Shown here: positions 1 through 11,450 of the stretch, piece after piece
How the letters are laid out: the number at the start of each line of letters is the position of its first letter
How positions within the stretch are numbered: position 1 is the first letter of the stretch
Source: Sporopachydermia quercuum
Lineage: Eukaryota > Ascomycota > Sporopachydermiomycetes > Sporopachydermiales > Sporopachydermiaceae
NCBI GenBank assembly: GCA_001599295.1
Contig: BCGN01000003.1
Coordinates: 287,148-351,147, forward strand
DNA length: 64,000 nt
Direction of reading: 5' to 3'
The notes under the pieces: generated by a model
Seen by the model: only the letters and a program-made list of their open reading frames with translations
Database searches by the model: none
Told to the model about the DNA's origin: nothing
Program-made: the position numbers and the translations under genes

Positions 1-1201
1 CCATTGAACTATTTGCCTCGTAACGTATCACAGGTTTTAATTTCAGCGATAGCAACAAAGAAACAAGTCCGTCAGATGAGCGTTTCATAGATTGATCGTG
101 CCAGCTTTCAGAGGATTTCCCTAATACTCTGCTAAAGTTGGAATGAAGATTTAATGAGAAAAGGTCGTTGTTAATTTTATAGAAGTCCAAGTAGATCTCC
201 TGGACCTTTGTTACTACTTCCAAATCATCTGATTCAGCTAGGCGTTCTAGTTGAGATTTTGATAAGGCGTTGCTGAAGAATAGCTCGTAGCTAGAATATT
301 TAGGGCTTCTCAGCTCTTGGACCAGAGCTTCAATAGAATCACCTGTTGGGCGAGCAAATACAACGCCTTTTAGATGTCGCATGACATCGCGAGATTCGTT
401 TTCAATGCGGCTAGAAGGGAATTTGTTAGTATGTAAGCGATAGGATAAGAGCTGCTAAGTGTTCAGCGCAGCACGATGAGAATAGAAGAAGGTCAGGGAA
501 ACATTCTAGGAAAGATAAGATTAGCCATTTATAGAAATGACTGTCTTTTATTGAAACTGACGGTTGATTTTTATACTCNAAGTTTGCTCGTAATAGTACT
601 GTTTGGTTTTTATATTTGAAAACACACATTGATAGTGTTCAACCAGTAGCTGTGATCTCTCTGTTGAAGTCCAGATTTTAACGGTAAATAACTCTCTTTT
701 ATACAGGATTTTCAGTGCAATAACGTTTAAACATGACTGACGACCTCAAAATACTTTCCGTAGCCATAAGCTTCACCCTCACCATAACTGACTCACTGTC
801 TTCTATATCTAACACCATTCTCGCTCCACGTTTTCTTTTCTCGTAGAATCTGCATATAAACAACAAGTTTCCACGTACTCTATCAAATATATTTCATGCT
901 TTAGCAATTGTGACTGTGTAGCGCACATTGATAACATAGGTGTCTTTATTTCGTAGTTAGTATTTCAAGATAAATTGATGTGATACACTCATATAGTGAG
1001 TATCCATTCAAATGCTATAGCAATCATTCTGATAAAGCAACAATTCAATTGTTGTCCCAGAGCATAACATACCGTTTCTTGGTCTAATAATAGGATTTTG
1101 ATCTTAGAACCAGGCAAAACTCCTAAACTACTTTGACTGGCGTCTGACCCTGAGCCAACCAGCTGGTTGACGTAGAACTGGCATACTTTTGATAAATCCA
1201 T
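1..1201 (-). CDS. VPS45: VPS45, Sec1/Munc18-family protein (5' part, runs off left edge)
   Basis: SM-family protein that binds the syntaxin Tlg2/Pep12 class of SNAREs and controls fusion of Golgi-derived vesicles with endosomes. Three exons are visible on the minus strand: 1201-1073 (43 codons, starts MDLSKVCQFYVNQLV), 943-879, and 410 to beyond position 1. Splicing yields a continuous match to yeast Vps45: KIKILLLDQET, then MCATQSQLLKHEIYLID, then RIENESRDVMRHLKG and SKSQLERLAESDDLE. Intron 1 (944-1072, 129 nt) has donor GTATGT and branch TACTAAC. Intron 2 (411-878, 468 nt) has the rarer donor GTACGT, with TACTAAC 12 nt before its AG. The frame closes across both junctions. Roughly the last three quarters of the protein lies outside the window. 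Family assignment is secure. The exon joins are inferred from frame and homology. Confidence 0.9.
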
Positions 1202-2069
1202 TGCAAGACTCTGTTGGTATTGGATTTACCGTGCGTGCTGATTGAGTGATTCCCAGCTATGGAAATAGTTTGCTTGAATAGCGGAGTACTATCAATAATA
1301 ACGATAAATGCTCTTACTAAATTGATTGAAAAGTGTCGGAAGAAAATATCGGATTAGATCATCGGAATGCAATCAGATTATCCGAACTATCGCTTCTTGG
1401 GTTATCTATTGTTGAGACCCTTTTTTCTGATGAAATGCCTCTGTTACACCTATACCTCGAGAGATATTGGTATGAGGAGAGGAGTTGATTTTACAAATAA
1501 ATACAGAGCGCTGTCACTACCTGCGGGTCTTCCGAGGGTCTTCATTGAATACTATGGGAGATGAGATGAGATAGGATCTGATGAAATTGACGATAAGGAA
1601 AATAAGATAAAGAAAGCGTTTATTAACTGTAGAAAGCAAAATATCAAAAGAATACTGTTAATTTCATAATATTGCACGATTATATTTGTCTGTATTTTCT
1701 GTCTGTGCTAATTTCCGCTGTTTTACGCAGGTCCAGTAATAGCAGACCTACTTGAGTATGATATTTACGCTACGTGTAAATATAGGCCTTGTGCCCGGAC
1801 TTCATATTTTCTGTACCAAAACGTCACCCTCCCCCCCCCTCCCCCCGGTACCTGCCGTACATGCATACATGCTATCAGATCTTTAATAAATACATCAATT
1901 CGATGTCATCTTTTATCTGTTAGATGGCTACTGATATGCATTTACCAACGTATAAGCTGCGTCATATTGGATTGTGTTTACTCACAGCAATTCAACCGCT
2001 ATCAAGTGTCATTCAAACAATAATCATCTTAATCTCCAATTCCCTCTCCCACAGGACCTAATAGTGGCC
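1202..2069. other. Divergent intergenic region VPS45/TCO89
   Basis: Shared promoter region of two divergent genes. It holds a C-rich tract at 1827-1846 that contains CCCCT, a match to the stress-response element core. No convincing ORF or RNA gene is visible. An open frame continues upstream of the TCO89 ATG to about 1974 but lacks an ATG. Confidence 0.6.
1827..1846 (+). repeat. C-rich tract upstream of TCO89
   Basis: Nearly pure C run interrupted by two T residues, about 225-240 bp upstream of the TCO89 ATG. It contains CCCCT (stress-response element core on the minus strand reads AGGGG). Unusual in this AT-rich setting. Confidence 0.8.
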
Positions 2070-4364
2070 ATGTCTAATAAGCCAGCACTTGTTCGCGGAA
2101 GATCTACGTCCGCTATCAGAACATCAGAAGAGCGTTCTAATTCAAATCCGAGAAGAAGATCGCGGCATTCTTCAAGACATTCTATAACGATATCTGGAGC
2201 TTCACATCATACCAAAGCTCATTTCGCCCGCAGTGCCTCTTACGGCAGAGGATTGAGTAGCAGATTCAATCTAACGAAAATGAGTGAAGGGTTTGTGAAC
2301 AATACCAAAGAGACAACTTCAGGAAGTGTCTGTAAACCGCTAGTTCATTCTCAGAGCAGTGACAGTATTTATTGTAGTAATAACAAGAAGGATATGTTTA
2401 ATTTGCAGACAAATAAACATGATGTGGGCGAGAAGAAGCATAAACATGAGGGTGAAGGTGAAGGTGAAGGTGAAAACAAAGAGGAATATGAAGATGAGTA
2501 TGAGTCTACCTCAGAAGATGCCTATATTGATACTGATATGAATACACGTCAAAAGGAAAGAGAAAAAGAAGTAGACATACCGGAAGATGCAGATACTACT
2601 GAGGAGTCAATCAAACCGTATGAATTAGAGAATGATAGTGTAGTAGAAGGTAATCAGGAAACCAAAACTAAGCCTGAAAACCAGTATCAACCGCAGGATA
2701 CGCAGCCACAGCTGCAAGATTCTAACCAAGTGGATGGTTTGCATAAACCACAACAACAAGGTCTTATTCAAAATGACTACCATACACAGCAGCGCCAATC
2801 GTCTTCGCCGCCAGAAACTGAAGCAATCCTTGAAATCAAACCGAAGTTTGTATCNAAAAGACCACCAAACTATCGCTCAAGTGGCTCTCTCTTCAACAGC
2901 AACTCTTCCCAAACAACCAGTACAAATAGCCAGACAATTGTCAACAATCCCCCCACCAGTTCGTCTACTTCTACTTCAAATGCTGACAGCAATCCTATCG
3001 GCAATATCAATCCTATAAATAATAAATCTAACCCAACATTGATACAGCAACTGGAATCTCGTGGAAATGGCCTGGCAGAAGGCGTAAATAGCACATCGTC
3101 GCAAATAAACCATAAGAATAACCCAAACCATAGTCCTGCCAGTTCTATGGAATCTTCAATCAACGAAAATCACTACATGACGAACGTCCTGCTATCGCAA
3201 TCCACTGGTATGATGAAACCTTTGCCAGTAACGTCAGAAAACTCGTTCCGGAAGGCTTATATTGGTACCAGCAAGCATGCAGGTACCATACCAGCGCCAG
3301 TGCCAGAAAGCTTCGCGGAGGATTATAATGAAGAATCGTCTCGATCGGCCTCGTCTACTAGCAATGGCAGCTCGCATTTGAATCTTGTCGTAGCTCAAGA
3401 TAAAGCATTACAGAAACAAATCAGAGAAGGTGGAAAGTTCGGGAATAAGGTGGTAATGGGAGAAGCAAAACAGAAACCTATTTATAGCGGAAATAGCACT
3501 ACTAGCAACGACTTCACTGAGTATTCTTCAACACCCGGATCATCTGTCAAGCCTATTTCAACATCAACAAGAACTCAACAGAGACTATGGCTACAACGTC
3601 AAAGCAGCTTTCTTGATTCTAANAATGCATTTTCTCCTTCCGGAGCTCGTGATGTCATGGGCAAAGACGGAAGAACTCCTTTGCCTGTAAGAATAAATGG
3701 GACTATTGGAGGCAATCCTAACGATGCCTTCAGTGTCAGCATACAATATAGAAGAGAATATGAAAGATTAAGCAGAGAGTATATGAATATAAGGAGGTAT
3801 GTAAATCCTGTGGTTGAATCTCTGCGGAGGGTTAAAATTAGAGAAGAAAATAGCCTTAAAGCTGCTAATGATAAGAGAAGTACTAGACAAGGAACACGGT
3901 CAAGTAAAGCACCAGTGGCAACACCTACAAACAGGAAATTCGAACCAGGACAAACCAAGAAACAACTGGCAATACAACGAACGCTGTGGAACCTTTGGAA
4001 CGATGGATGGGCCGATAGTAAAAGCTCCCAAGTCTCCAGCACGGCATTAGAGCAGTTGAATCAGTTAACTCAGCAACAACTCAGCGGAAGTCCCGGAGGA
4101 AGACGTGTGAATAATGGAGGGTTAGGGAAAACCAATGCAGCAAACTTGCATAGTATGTATCAAAATCAGAACGGAGGACCCAGAAGCCGAAGGCATTTGA
4201 ATTCGGATAATAGTACCTTGCCGCAAACCCGTGCTCAATTGCAGAATCGTAATGAAGACAGGCCGGTGGAAGATGATGGGAACTCAGAATCGGGGCTCGA
4301 GTATGATTCTATTAGACTACAAGCGGAACAAGTGTCGCGGCAGTTGATGGTTGGTCCACACTGA
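2070..4364 (+). CDS. TCO89: TORC1 subunit Tco89
   Basis: Non-catalytic, largely disordered subunit of TOR complex 1, acting at the vacuole surface in nutrient and stress signalling. The 764-residue protein starts at the first ATG of the open frame (MSNKPALVRGRSTS). The frame is open back to 1974 but only with non-ATG codons. Blocks typical of Tco89 are present in order: a basic Ser/Arg-rich N-terminus, an acidic Glu/Gly stretch, the short motif LLSQSTGM, the block RTQQRLWLQRQSSFLDS, then YRREYERLSREYMNIRRY and NPVVESLRRV near the C-terminus, followed by QRTLWNLWNDG. The rest is low complexity (Asn, Ser, Gln). S. cerevisiae Tco89 is about 799 residues, so the length fits. Two single N calls fall inside without breaking the frame. 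Confidence 0.88.
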   Translation: MSNKPALVRGRSTSAIRTSEERSNSNPRRRSRHSSRHSITISGASHHTKAHFARSASYGRGLSSRFNLTKMSEGFVNNTKETTSGSVCKPLVHSQSSDSIYCSNNKKDMFNLQTNKHDVGEKKHKHEGEGEGEGENKEEYEDEYESTSEDAYIDTDMNTRQKEREKEVDIPEDADTTEESIKPYELENDSVVEGNQETKTKPENQYQPQDTQPQLQDSNQVDGLHKPQQQGLIQNDYHTQQRQSSSPPETEAILEIKPKFVXKRPPNYRSSGSLFNSNSSQTTSTNSQTIVNNPPTSSSTSTSNADSNPIGNINPINNKSNPTLIQQLESRGNGLAEGVNSTSSQINHKNNPNHSPASSMESSINENHYMTNVLLSQSTGMMKPLPVTSENSFRKAYIGTSKHAGTIPAPVPESFAEDYNEESSRSASSTSNGSSHLNLVVAQDKALQKQIREGGKFGNKVVMGEAKQKPIYSGNSTTSNDFTEYSSTPGSSVKPISTSTRTQQRLWLQRQSSFLDSXNAFSPSGARDVMGKDGRTPLPVRINGTIGGNPNDAFSVSIQYRREYERLSREYMNIRRYVNPVVESLRRVKIREENSLKAANDKRSTRQGTRSSKAPVATPTNRKFEPGQTKKQLAIQRTLWNLWNDGWADSKSSQVSSTALEQLNQLTQQQLSGSPGGRRVNNGGLGKTNAANLHSMYQNQNGGPRSRRHLNSDNSTLPQTRAQLQNRNEDRPVEDDGNSESGLEYDSIRLQAEQVSRQLMVGPH
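2451..2474 (+). repeat. (GGTGAA)4 coding microsatellite in TCO89
   Basis: Four perfect tandem GGTGAA hexamers encode a Gly-Glu repeat in the acidic part of Tco89. A likely length-variable site. Confidence 0.9.
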
Positions 4365-6354
4365 TTTAATATCGAGGGCGCTGTGAAGTGAAGTAGTAAT
4401 GAATGAATTAGAAAGAAATGTGTTTCGTGTAGGCAGTAGTTAGCGAAGCGATTTGATATATGATCGTGTATTTCTATTGATATACTGAGACGTTAAAGGA
4501 ATGAATAAGTAGCGTTTGTGCAGTTGTTCCTATAGCATTGACGTTTTTTTAATCAGATTTCAGGATTGCACTAAAGACGAGTTCTGTTCTATTAATCAGC
4601 GTTGGACATAAAACCATGTTGTTTAGTAATCATCCTCCTTGATGGTCATCAGTACCATCCGGCGAGCATTAATCTTCTTTGTTATCAATTGTGATAGGAG
4701 CTCAAATCTCAGTGTAGTAAATGTAAAATCCATATCAGATCAATTACAGTTAGGAAAGATGAGATGAAATGCTTGAAGAACCATAGCCTCTGTGCTGAAT
4801 AAGGTTTCGATTAGGGTTAAGTATGTTTTTAAGTTTCAACGGTAGGTGAACCTTATTCATCATTGACCCTGTTTCCTTTCTTCATTAAAGTTCCCCACAT
4901 TGTTGATATACTAAAAAGAGCAAATACAGCTGTTGTTGTCTTTGGTGAATAATACAAGCAGTAATAGAACAGTATCAATTGAAACGTGGTTGATGAAGGA
5001 CAAAAGAGATTATTAGACTCGTTGGATTTTCAAGNGGATAGGGGAAATTTTTTGGATTTAGATTGGCGTAAATAATGTAAATGATGTGAATTATTTGGTT
5101 ATTTGCAGGTTAAGTTGACCGAGAAACTATCCTGTAGTATGATAGTGAGAGAAGGAAACACGGCACTCGATAATATTTTATCTATACTAGATATGTAACG
5201 ATTACGGTAATAATAGAATTCCAGAGTCTTTTTCTATTTGATGATAAATCATACAGTGATGGCTCTGGAATCTCCAGCATATCAATGCACTCTTCTTGAT
5301 CAAATTACTTTGTTCGGTGATAAACTGATCAAATACTAGTAGAACTGTAAATCTAAATCTTGAACCACATTACCGTCTAAGTAGAGAGACTGCAATAATA
5401 ACATAACCAAAAACGGTGTGATCTACTGAGATATTGTTCGATGATCAATGTAAAAGAAGAAGTTCATCGTCACGTATGTCGATTCATAGCATATGTTAGT
5501 AAAACATGGGAAACGGTGAAGAAGCTTATCTGGGACTTCAATTAGGTTTAGCCAAACTTTATTTGTCCTCATCTATGGTTTCAATTGCAAGATATCGATA
5601 ATATCGTCATATATTCCACCGTGTCTATATCTACTAATCTGCTATAGATATAAAATACATCTTTACACTCCAAACGCTTCAACAATCACATTATTACCTT
5701 TTTGCAGATTGGATTTAATTTTGAAGATTTCCTAGTTGAACGCCCGCCGTCCCTCCCACATAGAGATACGACTTAGTTACTTGTGAAATTGAACTTTATA
5801 TTTAAAGTTGAAAGGATCAAACCTTATCTAAAGCGTTCCTGCAGTTGCTTACATCTTATTGTGTTGCCCTGGTTCTTCCTTCCCTATTACTTTATCTCTG
5901 ACTCAAAATAAGGATCACTCCCGATAAGAACATCTGGAATAGAATATAAGTTCTATCAAGGTCACGAATTGACATTCCAGCATTTTGAAAATGATTCTGA
6001 TTATTCTCAACAGACAGATATCGGGTGGGCTGTGGTATCTAGAAGCATAGAAGTATAAAGACAGGCTATTCCCTTTTCTTGAAGTGCTGTACTCTCTTGC
6101 AGATGGATTGAAAGAATCAAGCCGCAAACAAATAGTTGATTAGAAGAAGCAGTAAACAAAGCAATAAGCGAGCAGGCAATAATTAACAAACGAGCAAACG
6201 AATCAACTCAACTGACTTATAATAAGCCATCGCGGAAGACACTTCTTTCATCGTTTTCCCTACCTTTGGTTTAGACTACTACTGCCAATCCGATTGTGAA
6301 TGTCCATACCTGCTCACCCGTTGCAATTGAGGTAAAAAAAATTGTCTTATAACA
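4365..6354. other. Intergenic region, about 2 kb, no gene seen
   Basis: AT-rich sequence between TCO89 and the glycine-rich orphan, both on the plus strand. Only short overlapping minus-strand frames occur (5915-6189), with no recognisable protein. A short A-run lies just upstream of the next ATG. Confidence 0.5.
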
Positions 6355-7233
6355 ATGAAATTGATGTCAGACGATACTACTATAGATGATATTATTCTAA
6401 ATGAGATATTAAAAGAACTTAAACAGTTTTCAAAATATCAAAAGAAGAAAAGTAGAGTGTTTTTCTGGGCACGGGTTTTTTGCAGGACATCCAAAAAAGA
6501 AAACAATGATTCAGAATCATTTGATACTATCTACAACGACATTGTGAGTGCTTTCCAGAAAAATCCAAATTCCGTTATAGATAATAATGGTAAAACAGAT
6601 GGTTGGAACAATGGGTTTAAGTGTGGAGTTGCTCAAGCAGAGAGAGATAATAGGAAAGGAATCCAAACAGCTTATCCTAATAGCCGCCGGACTGGAAATA
6701 TGCATTCCTTAGCTTTTGCTAATTTTCAGCAAAATGGAACACCTTTTAATGTTTCTAAATTCCCTTCAACAACTAAAGGAAACTTCATGGAACTTCCTCC
6801 GACTTATACTTCTAACGGTTATGGTGCTCAGTTGCATAACGAAAAATTCAATATCGACAGCAATACTAATCTCGATATAAAGGAGAATGAACTTCCAAAC
6901 AGCACTGGGAAGGAAAGATTACCGTCAGATAACAAGCAGGAAGAGCCAGCTATTTCTAGAGGTGCCTATTGGGCGTATAGATTGATGTATATGACAGGAT
7001 TTTCACAAGGCTATTCAAGAGGTTATTTTTCAACTCTTAGACCTCCTCTTCCAGGTCATAGCAGAAGATGCAGAAACAGACGTCATGCTGGTGGGTTTAG
7101 TGGGGGTACTGGGGGAGGCTATTATTTTGATAGCTCTTGTTGTGATGGAGGCGGGTACTGTGGAGGTGGTGATAGTGGTGGCGGCGGAGGTGGAGATGGT
7201 GGTGGTGGTGGTGGAGATGGTGGTGGTGGCTGA
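6355..7233 (+). CDS. Orphan protein with glycine-rich, cysteine-bearing C-terminus
   Basis: Uncharacterised protein of 292 residues. I do not recognise the family. The N-terminus is charged with a basic patch (residues 35-55, FFWARVFCRT). Two related Gly/aromatic blocks occur: GWNNGFKCGVAQAERDNRKG (about 83-102) and GAYWAYRLMYMTGFSQGYSR (about 203-222), both with a GF-x(2-3)-G spacing. A basic segment RCRNRRH follows. The C-terminal 45 residues are almost pure glycine with Tyr, Cys and Asp, ending in repeated G6-D heptads encoded by GGT/GGA-rich codons. No signal peptide or clear membrane span is seen. Such tails are common in low-complexity or RNA-associated proteins, but that is only a suggestion. 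The uninterrupted frame and a good ATG support a real gene. Confidence 0.7.
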   Translation: MKLMSDDTTIDDIILNEILKELKQFSKYQKKKSRVFFWARVFCRTSKKENNDSESFDTIYNDIVSAFQKNPNSVIDNNGKTDGWNNGFKCGVAQAERDNRKGIQTAYPNSRRTGNMHSLAFANFQQNGTPFNVSKFPSTTKGNFMELPPTYTSNGYGAQLHNEKFNIDSNTNLDIKENELPNSTGKERLPSDNKQEEPAISRGAYWAYRLMYMTGFSQGYSRGYFSTLRPPLPGHSRRCRNRRHAGGFSGGTGGGYYFDSSCCDGGGYCGGGDSGGGGGGDGGGGGGDGGGG

Positions 7234-7824
7234 ACAGGAGATCAAGCAGATAAATATGTTGAGAGAGATTTGGTATGGAATATTAGTTCTCTTCAGCGTA
7301 TTAGGAGGATTATATTAAGGCTGGTGCTTTTGATTTTGGGCTTTTCTTTATTGTTTCAAGATATGATGATGAAATGTATGCATATTATTATGAACTGCAT
7401 TGTTAGAGTAGTATGATATAAGTAACTGTTATATGAATAATGTATATTCGATTCTATATATTGAAAGATGAAAGAAAAGAAAAAAAAAAACGGTAAGTTT
7501 TGTTAGAACATATTAAATGAATATCAAACAATAAATGTTTTGGCACTAGGACAAAAAAATGTTTACTAATAAACAGTTGATAAACTTCCCAATTCTAATA
7601 TTGATATAATTCTATAAAACTGGAAGCTCCCTTGTTATCCCTATAGGTATAATATTCGTAACCTCACTTACTATAGTTTACAACTTAATGTACTATTAAT
7701 GATAAACGAAGAACATTCTACATTGAAACCTGACCGACCATTCCACTTATGAGTAATAAATTTCAAACTTCATATTGAAACGATACGTAACTACCAGAGA
7801 AAACCAAAATAAACACCAAAAAAT
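7234..7824. other. Convergent intergenic region
   Basis: 3' regions of the glycine-rich orphan (+) and PSA1 (-). A-rich runs (around 7470-7490) and AATAAA-like words are consistent with polyadenylation from both sides. No ORF. Confidence 0.5.
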
Positions 7825-9512
7825 CTACATAATGATACTTTCCTTTTCAACATTAGAAGAAATAGTCTTATGAGGTAGCACTTTACCGCCATTGACATAA
7901 ACTTCATCCTTTACTTTAACATCGTCACCTAAAACAGTAACGTTTTCCAACCTTGCCCATCGACCTACTTCAGAGTTCCAACCAACAATAGCAGATTTCA
8001 CCCAAGCATGATCCCTGACGATAGAATTAGAAAGAATAACTGATCTTTGTATTCTAACACCATCGCCAATAACGACATTTGGTCCAATAACTACATTAGG
8101 ACCAATTTTACAGTTCTTACCAATGGTAGCAGTAGGATCAATAAGAACGTTACCACCGTGGACAAATGGTTCTGAGGTAGGGGTAAGAAGAGAAGAATCT
8201 TTCTTTGCTAATGAAGAAAGGTAAAGACAAGTACCAGAAAGAAAATCCTTAGGTTGACCAACATCCATCCAGTAACCTTCAAGGTCAAATGAATATAGAG
8301 CCTTCTGTTCAACAAGTTTAGGGAATGTTTCCTTTTCAATAGATGTGGGACGAAGTTCAATCAAATCAATCACTTCAGGGTTCAAAATATAGATACCGGC
8401 GTTAATTCTATTACCAACGAATTCAACAGGTTTTTCAACAAACCTGTCAATTAAATTAGGAACAGTTTCATCGTGAACAATGACACCGTATTTACTTGGT
8501 TCTTCAACCTTGGTAGCAACAATGGTACCAGCACCCCCATGTGCTTTATGAAAATCAGCTAATTGCTTGAAAGGATAGTCACAAATGATATCGGAATTTA
8601 AAACAAAGAAAGGCGAGTTATCCTTCTTTAAAATATCCTCAGCCAATTTCAGTGGACCAGCAGTTCCCAAAGGTTCTGTTTCAACTGAAAACGTGATGTT
8701 AACACCATATTCTTCTTCGTATTGTTTTAAAGCCGCCACCATGACCTCAGGTCTATAGTTAACTGCTAAAACAATATCAGTAACGCCAGCAGCAGCTAAT
8801 GATTCAACTTGATGAAGAATCATAGGCTTATTACCAAACTCCACTAAAGGCTTCGGCAATGTAAGTGTCTNATAATTCATGTTAGTAGTTGTGTCATGAT
8901 AGCGATAAAACAACTATTCTACCAATATCGATAGAAAATAAGAAACAAATCAGCTCAGAATAATCCTCTTTCTNTTAATGAATGCATTGTTTCGTTTATA
9001 TGTNTGTCCTCATTATTTTCAAGTGGTCAACTTGTGCATGACATAAGTTTTGCGTCTCATTCCATAGTTGCACATAAACGCGTGTTAGTTTCAACGCCAG
9101 CGTGGACATTATACTAAGTGAGATGAAGAAGAAAATCTTTAAGAGTTTATTATTGATAATAGCATGACAAAATAAAATGCTAGACGAAAAGCTTGATAGT
9201 AATATAATAGAAACCACTTCACATATTATGTGATGCTAAATATCTGTCAAATGAACCTCTTGTTCTCAATGGTTGGTGCAGTTTTGACCCTCGTTCTGTG
9301 TGCATTCTAGTATGATCACGACAATAAANATAGCAGACAAACATAAATAAACCCAACAATTGAAAACAAGCAGAAAGGAAATAAACCTTTCCTGTTGTTT
9401 AGAACNAAAACGCGTTAAAGATGAGCTGTTCATCTATGAAAACAAAGCATGCATAACTTACCAAAGGTCGGAGACGAGTACCATAACCTCCAACAAGAAT
9501 AAGTCCCTTCAT
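7825..9512 (-). CDS. PSA1: Mannose-1-phosphate guanylyltransferase
   Basis: Cytosolic enzyme that makes GDP-mannose from GTP and mannose-1-phosphate, the donor for N- and O-mannosylation, GPI anchors and cell-wall mannan. Two exons: 9512-9462 encodes [17 protein letters not shown], which holds the nucleotide-binding signature, and 8868-7825 continues at [20 protein letters not shown]. The spliced protein is 364 residues against 361 in S. cerevisiae and is highly conserved to the end ([12 protein letters not shown]). The intron (8869-9461, 593 nt, the largest in the window) has donor GTAAGT and branch TACTAAC (8881-8887). The base before its acceptor AG is an N call (8871). The unspliced long frame lacks the catalytic N-terminus, so the splice is required. 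Product feeds ANP1, also in this window. Confidence 0.96.
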
Positions 9513-11450
9513 TTTGATTTATTGGTAGTTTGATATGAATTAAAAACAATATATTGTTGATCCTACTGGATTGTTGTTAGAGCGAATGACTATTGTAGTT
9601 TAACTCTTCTATCATTCTTGTTTCTTCTTTATTGTTGTTCTCCTTGTCTTCCTTTCATTGAATGCAGAAAGAAGAGAACTATTTTACTGATTTTCCTTTC
9701 CTCTTCCTCTTTGCTTTCCACTAAAAATCTCATCATCGGCCAGCCAAAATATAGTTTCATACTTGTGGTTTGGTTTTAAAGTTTGAGCAAATGTTGAAAT
9801 TGGCATTCAATTTAGGTTTACTTTGGCTGAGAACAGCACTTTACTGGTTATTTTCGGACAAACGCTAGATCGCCTTTTACTGGACANAATTTAGTCTAGA
9901 GGGATGAAGAGTAGAATACTTAAGGAATAACTTACAGTGAATCTACAATATGAAATGAACATTTCGAGGGAAACCGAAGTAAATATGGGTAAATGAAGGT
10001 AATGTTTGCATTAAAGCAAGCTGTGCTATTCGGAAATTTGCAATTCTTAATCAATGGAGAATAAGAGTCCATATACTATATTTACTATATATACTACAAA
10101 TGAAACTGACTCCTTAGATGGCCTAGTTGGTTAGTTAGAAAGCTTAATTGGATATGAACGTGCAAAGGTATTACGATTTGTTCTAAATAAACAATTTAAA
10201 ATCTGGCTATTCTCTTTATACATCGTATTTGTTATTAACAANAGCACTTTCACTATGGTCATTGACAACATGATAATCAACTCTTAATAAGTCGTTCCCA
10301 GAATAAATTTACTCTACTCGAATAATGTTCCGTACCTTGAAATTTCATTAATCTTTCCATTTACAGCATGTGAGGTTTCCTAATCCAACCGTCCAACTAT
10401 CAGATTCAAATACACTCGATGAACGCAGGAGTAAGATTCTTTCAATTTACAATGAACCATCGAAACCAGAATTTTGATCCTTCGAAAAGGAAATTGGTGA
10501 ACACTGGCGAGAATAGTAAGATTATGCATCACTAGAAACTATCCGAGATAAAAGTGATGATGATGGTTTGATCTGTTAAACTCTTTACCGTTAGTTGCAA
10601 CAACAAGTGCAATACATTGTCTCATTCTTCTACTAGACACTAATCTTCAAAGTAAAATGTTCAATTTTAAGTTGTATTTTCAATTCTTCTTCCACCTCTT
10701 CTTGCGTTTTATCGCATACCAGTTTCATAACTTCTTGAAACCTATATTTGTTTCCATCGACCAGCCGCTTCTCTTCTCTTCTCTTCGTTTGAGTTGGAAT
10801 AAAAAATACAGAGTTCATGCATAATCCATGTATCATTCATGCAGCACGCGTAACCCTAAGTAAACGGAAGAATTCCATAAGTTGAAGCACTCATATTGGG
10901 ATGATTGTTGACCTGGTGATATGGAGGGACCCGGTGTTTGGATATGATTAGATTTGACGACTATCCTAGATGGCTGATGCTAATCGCGCCCTGAATTATT
11001 TTTAGCCTCAAAGAGTATTGACTTGATCTCGAGTCTCAGCTCCATTTATTCTGTTGAATAGCGATATACAATACATATAATACATTTCTACAAGTATAAT
11101 TTTTATAATCAATACCGCTCTAGGTGCTAGTCTTGTGTGCAAACTAGGTGCTATTCTGAATCTCACTTTTTATGTTTCGACTTACATGGTTTGTTAAACT
11201 TTTCCAAATATATTCTAACCTTTAATCNAATGACTATATGAATGACGAAACCGAGTCAGAAAAATGAACGCTAATGCTCAGTGAATAGGATTGTTCTATG
11301 TAAATACAAGTATATGTAGTGAAAAAACTTGTGGTACATTGCTCAAATCANAATCACTGGATGAAACAGTTTGCTTGAGATCATTTCTAAAATGAATAAT
11401 AATAATAAAACAAAACATAATATAATAAAATGGATACATAACAATTTCCC
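9513..11450. other. Intergenic region, about 1.9 kb, no gene seen
   Basis: Promoter side of PSA1 and 3' side of the GH76 gene. A 67-codon minus-strand frame at 10633-10836 shows no recognisable features. Several isolated N calls. No RNA gene recognised. Confidence 0.5.

Noticed and set aside
3599-4042. 147-codon minus-strand frame opposite TCO89
   Set aside because: Antisense shadow of the conserved C-terminal Tco89 blocks.
10633-10836. 67-codon minus-strand frame between PSA1 and the GH76 gene
   Set aside because: Charged low-information sequence, no domain, no supporting context.
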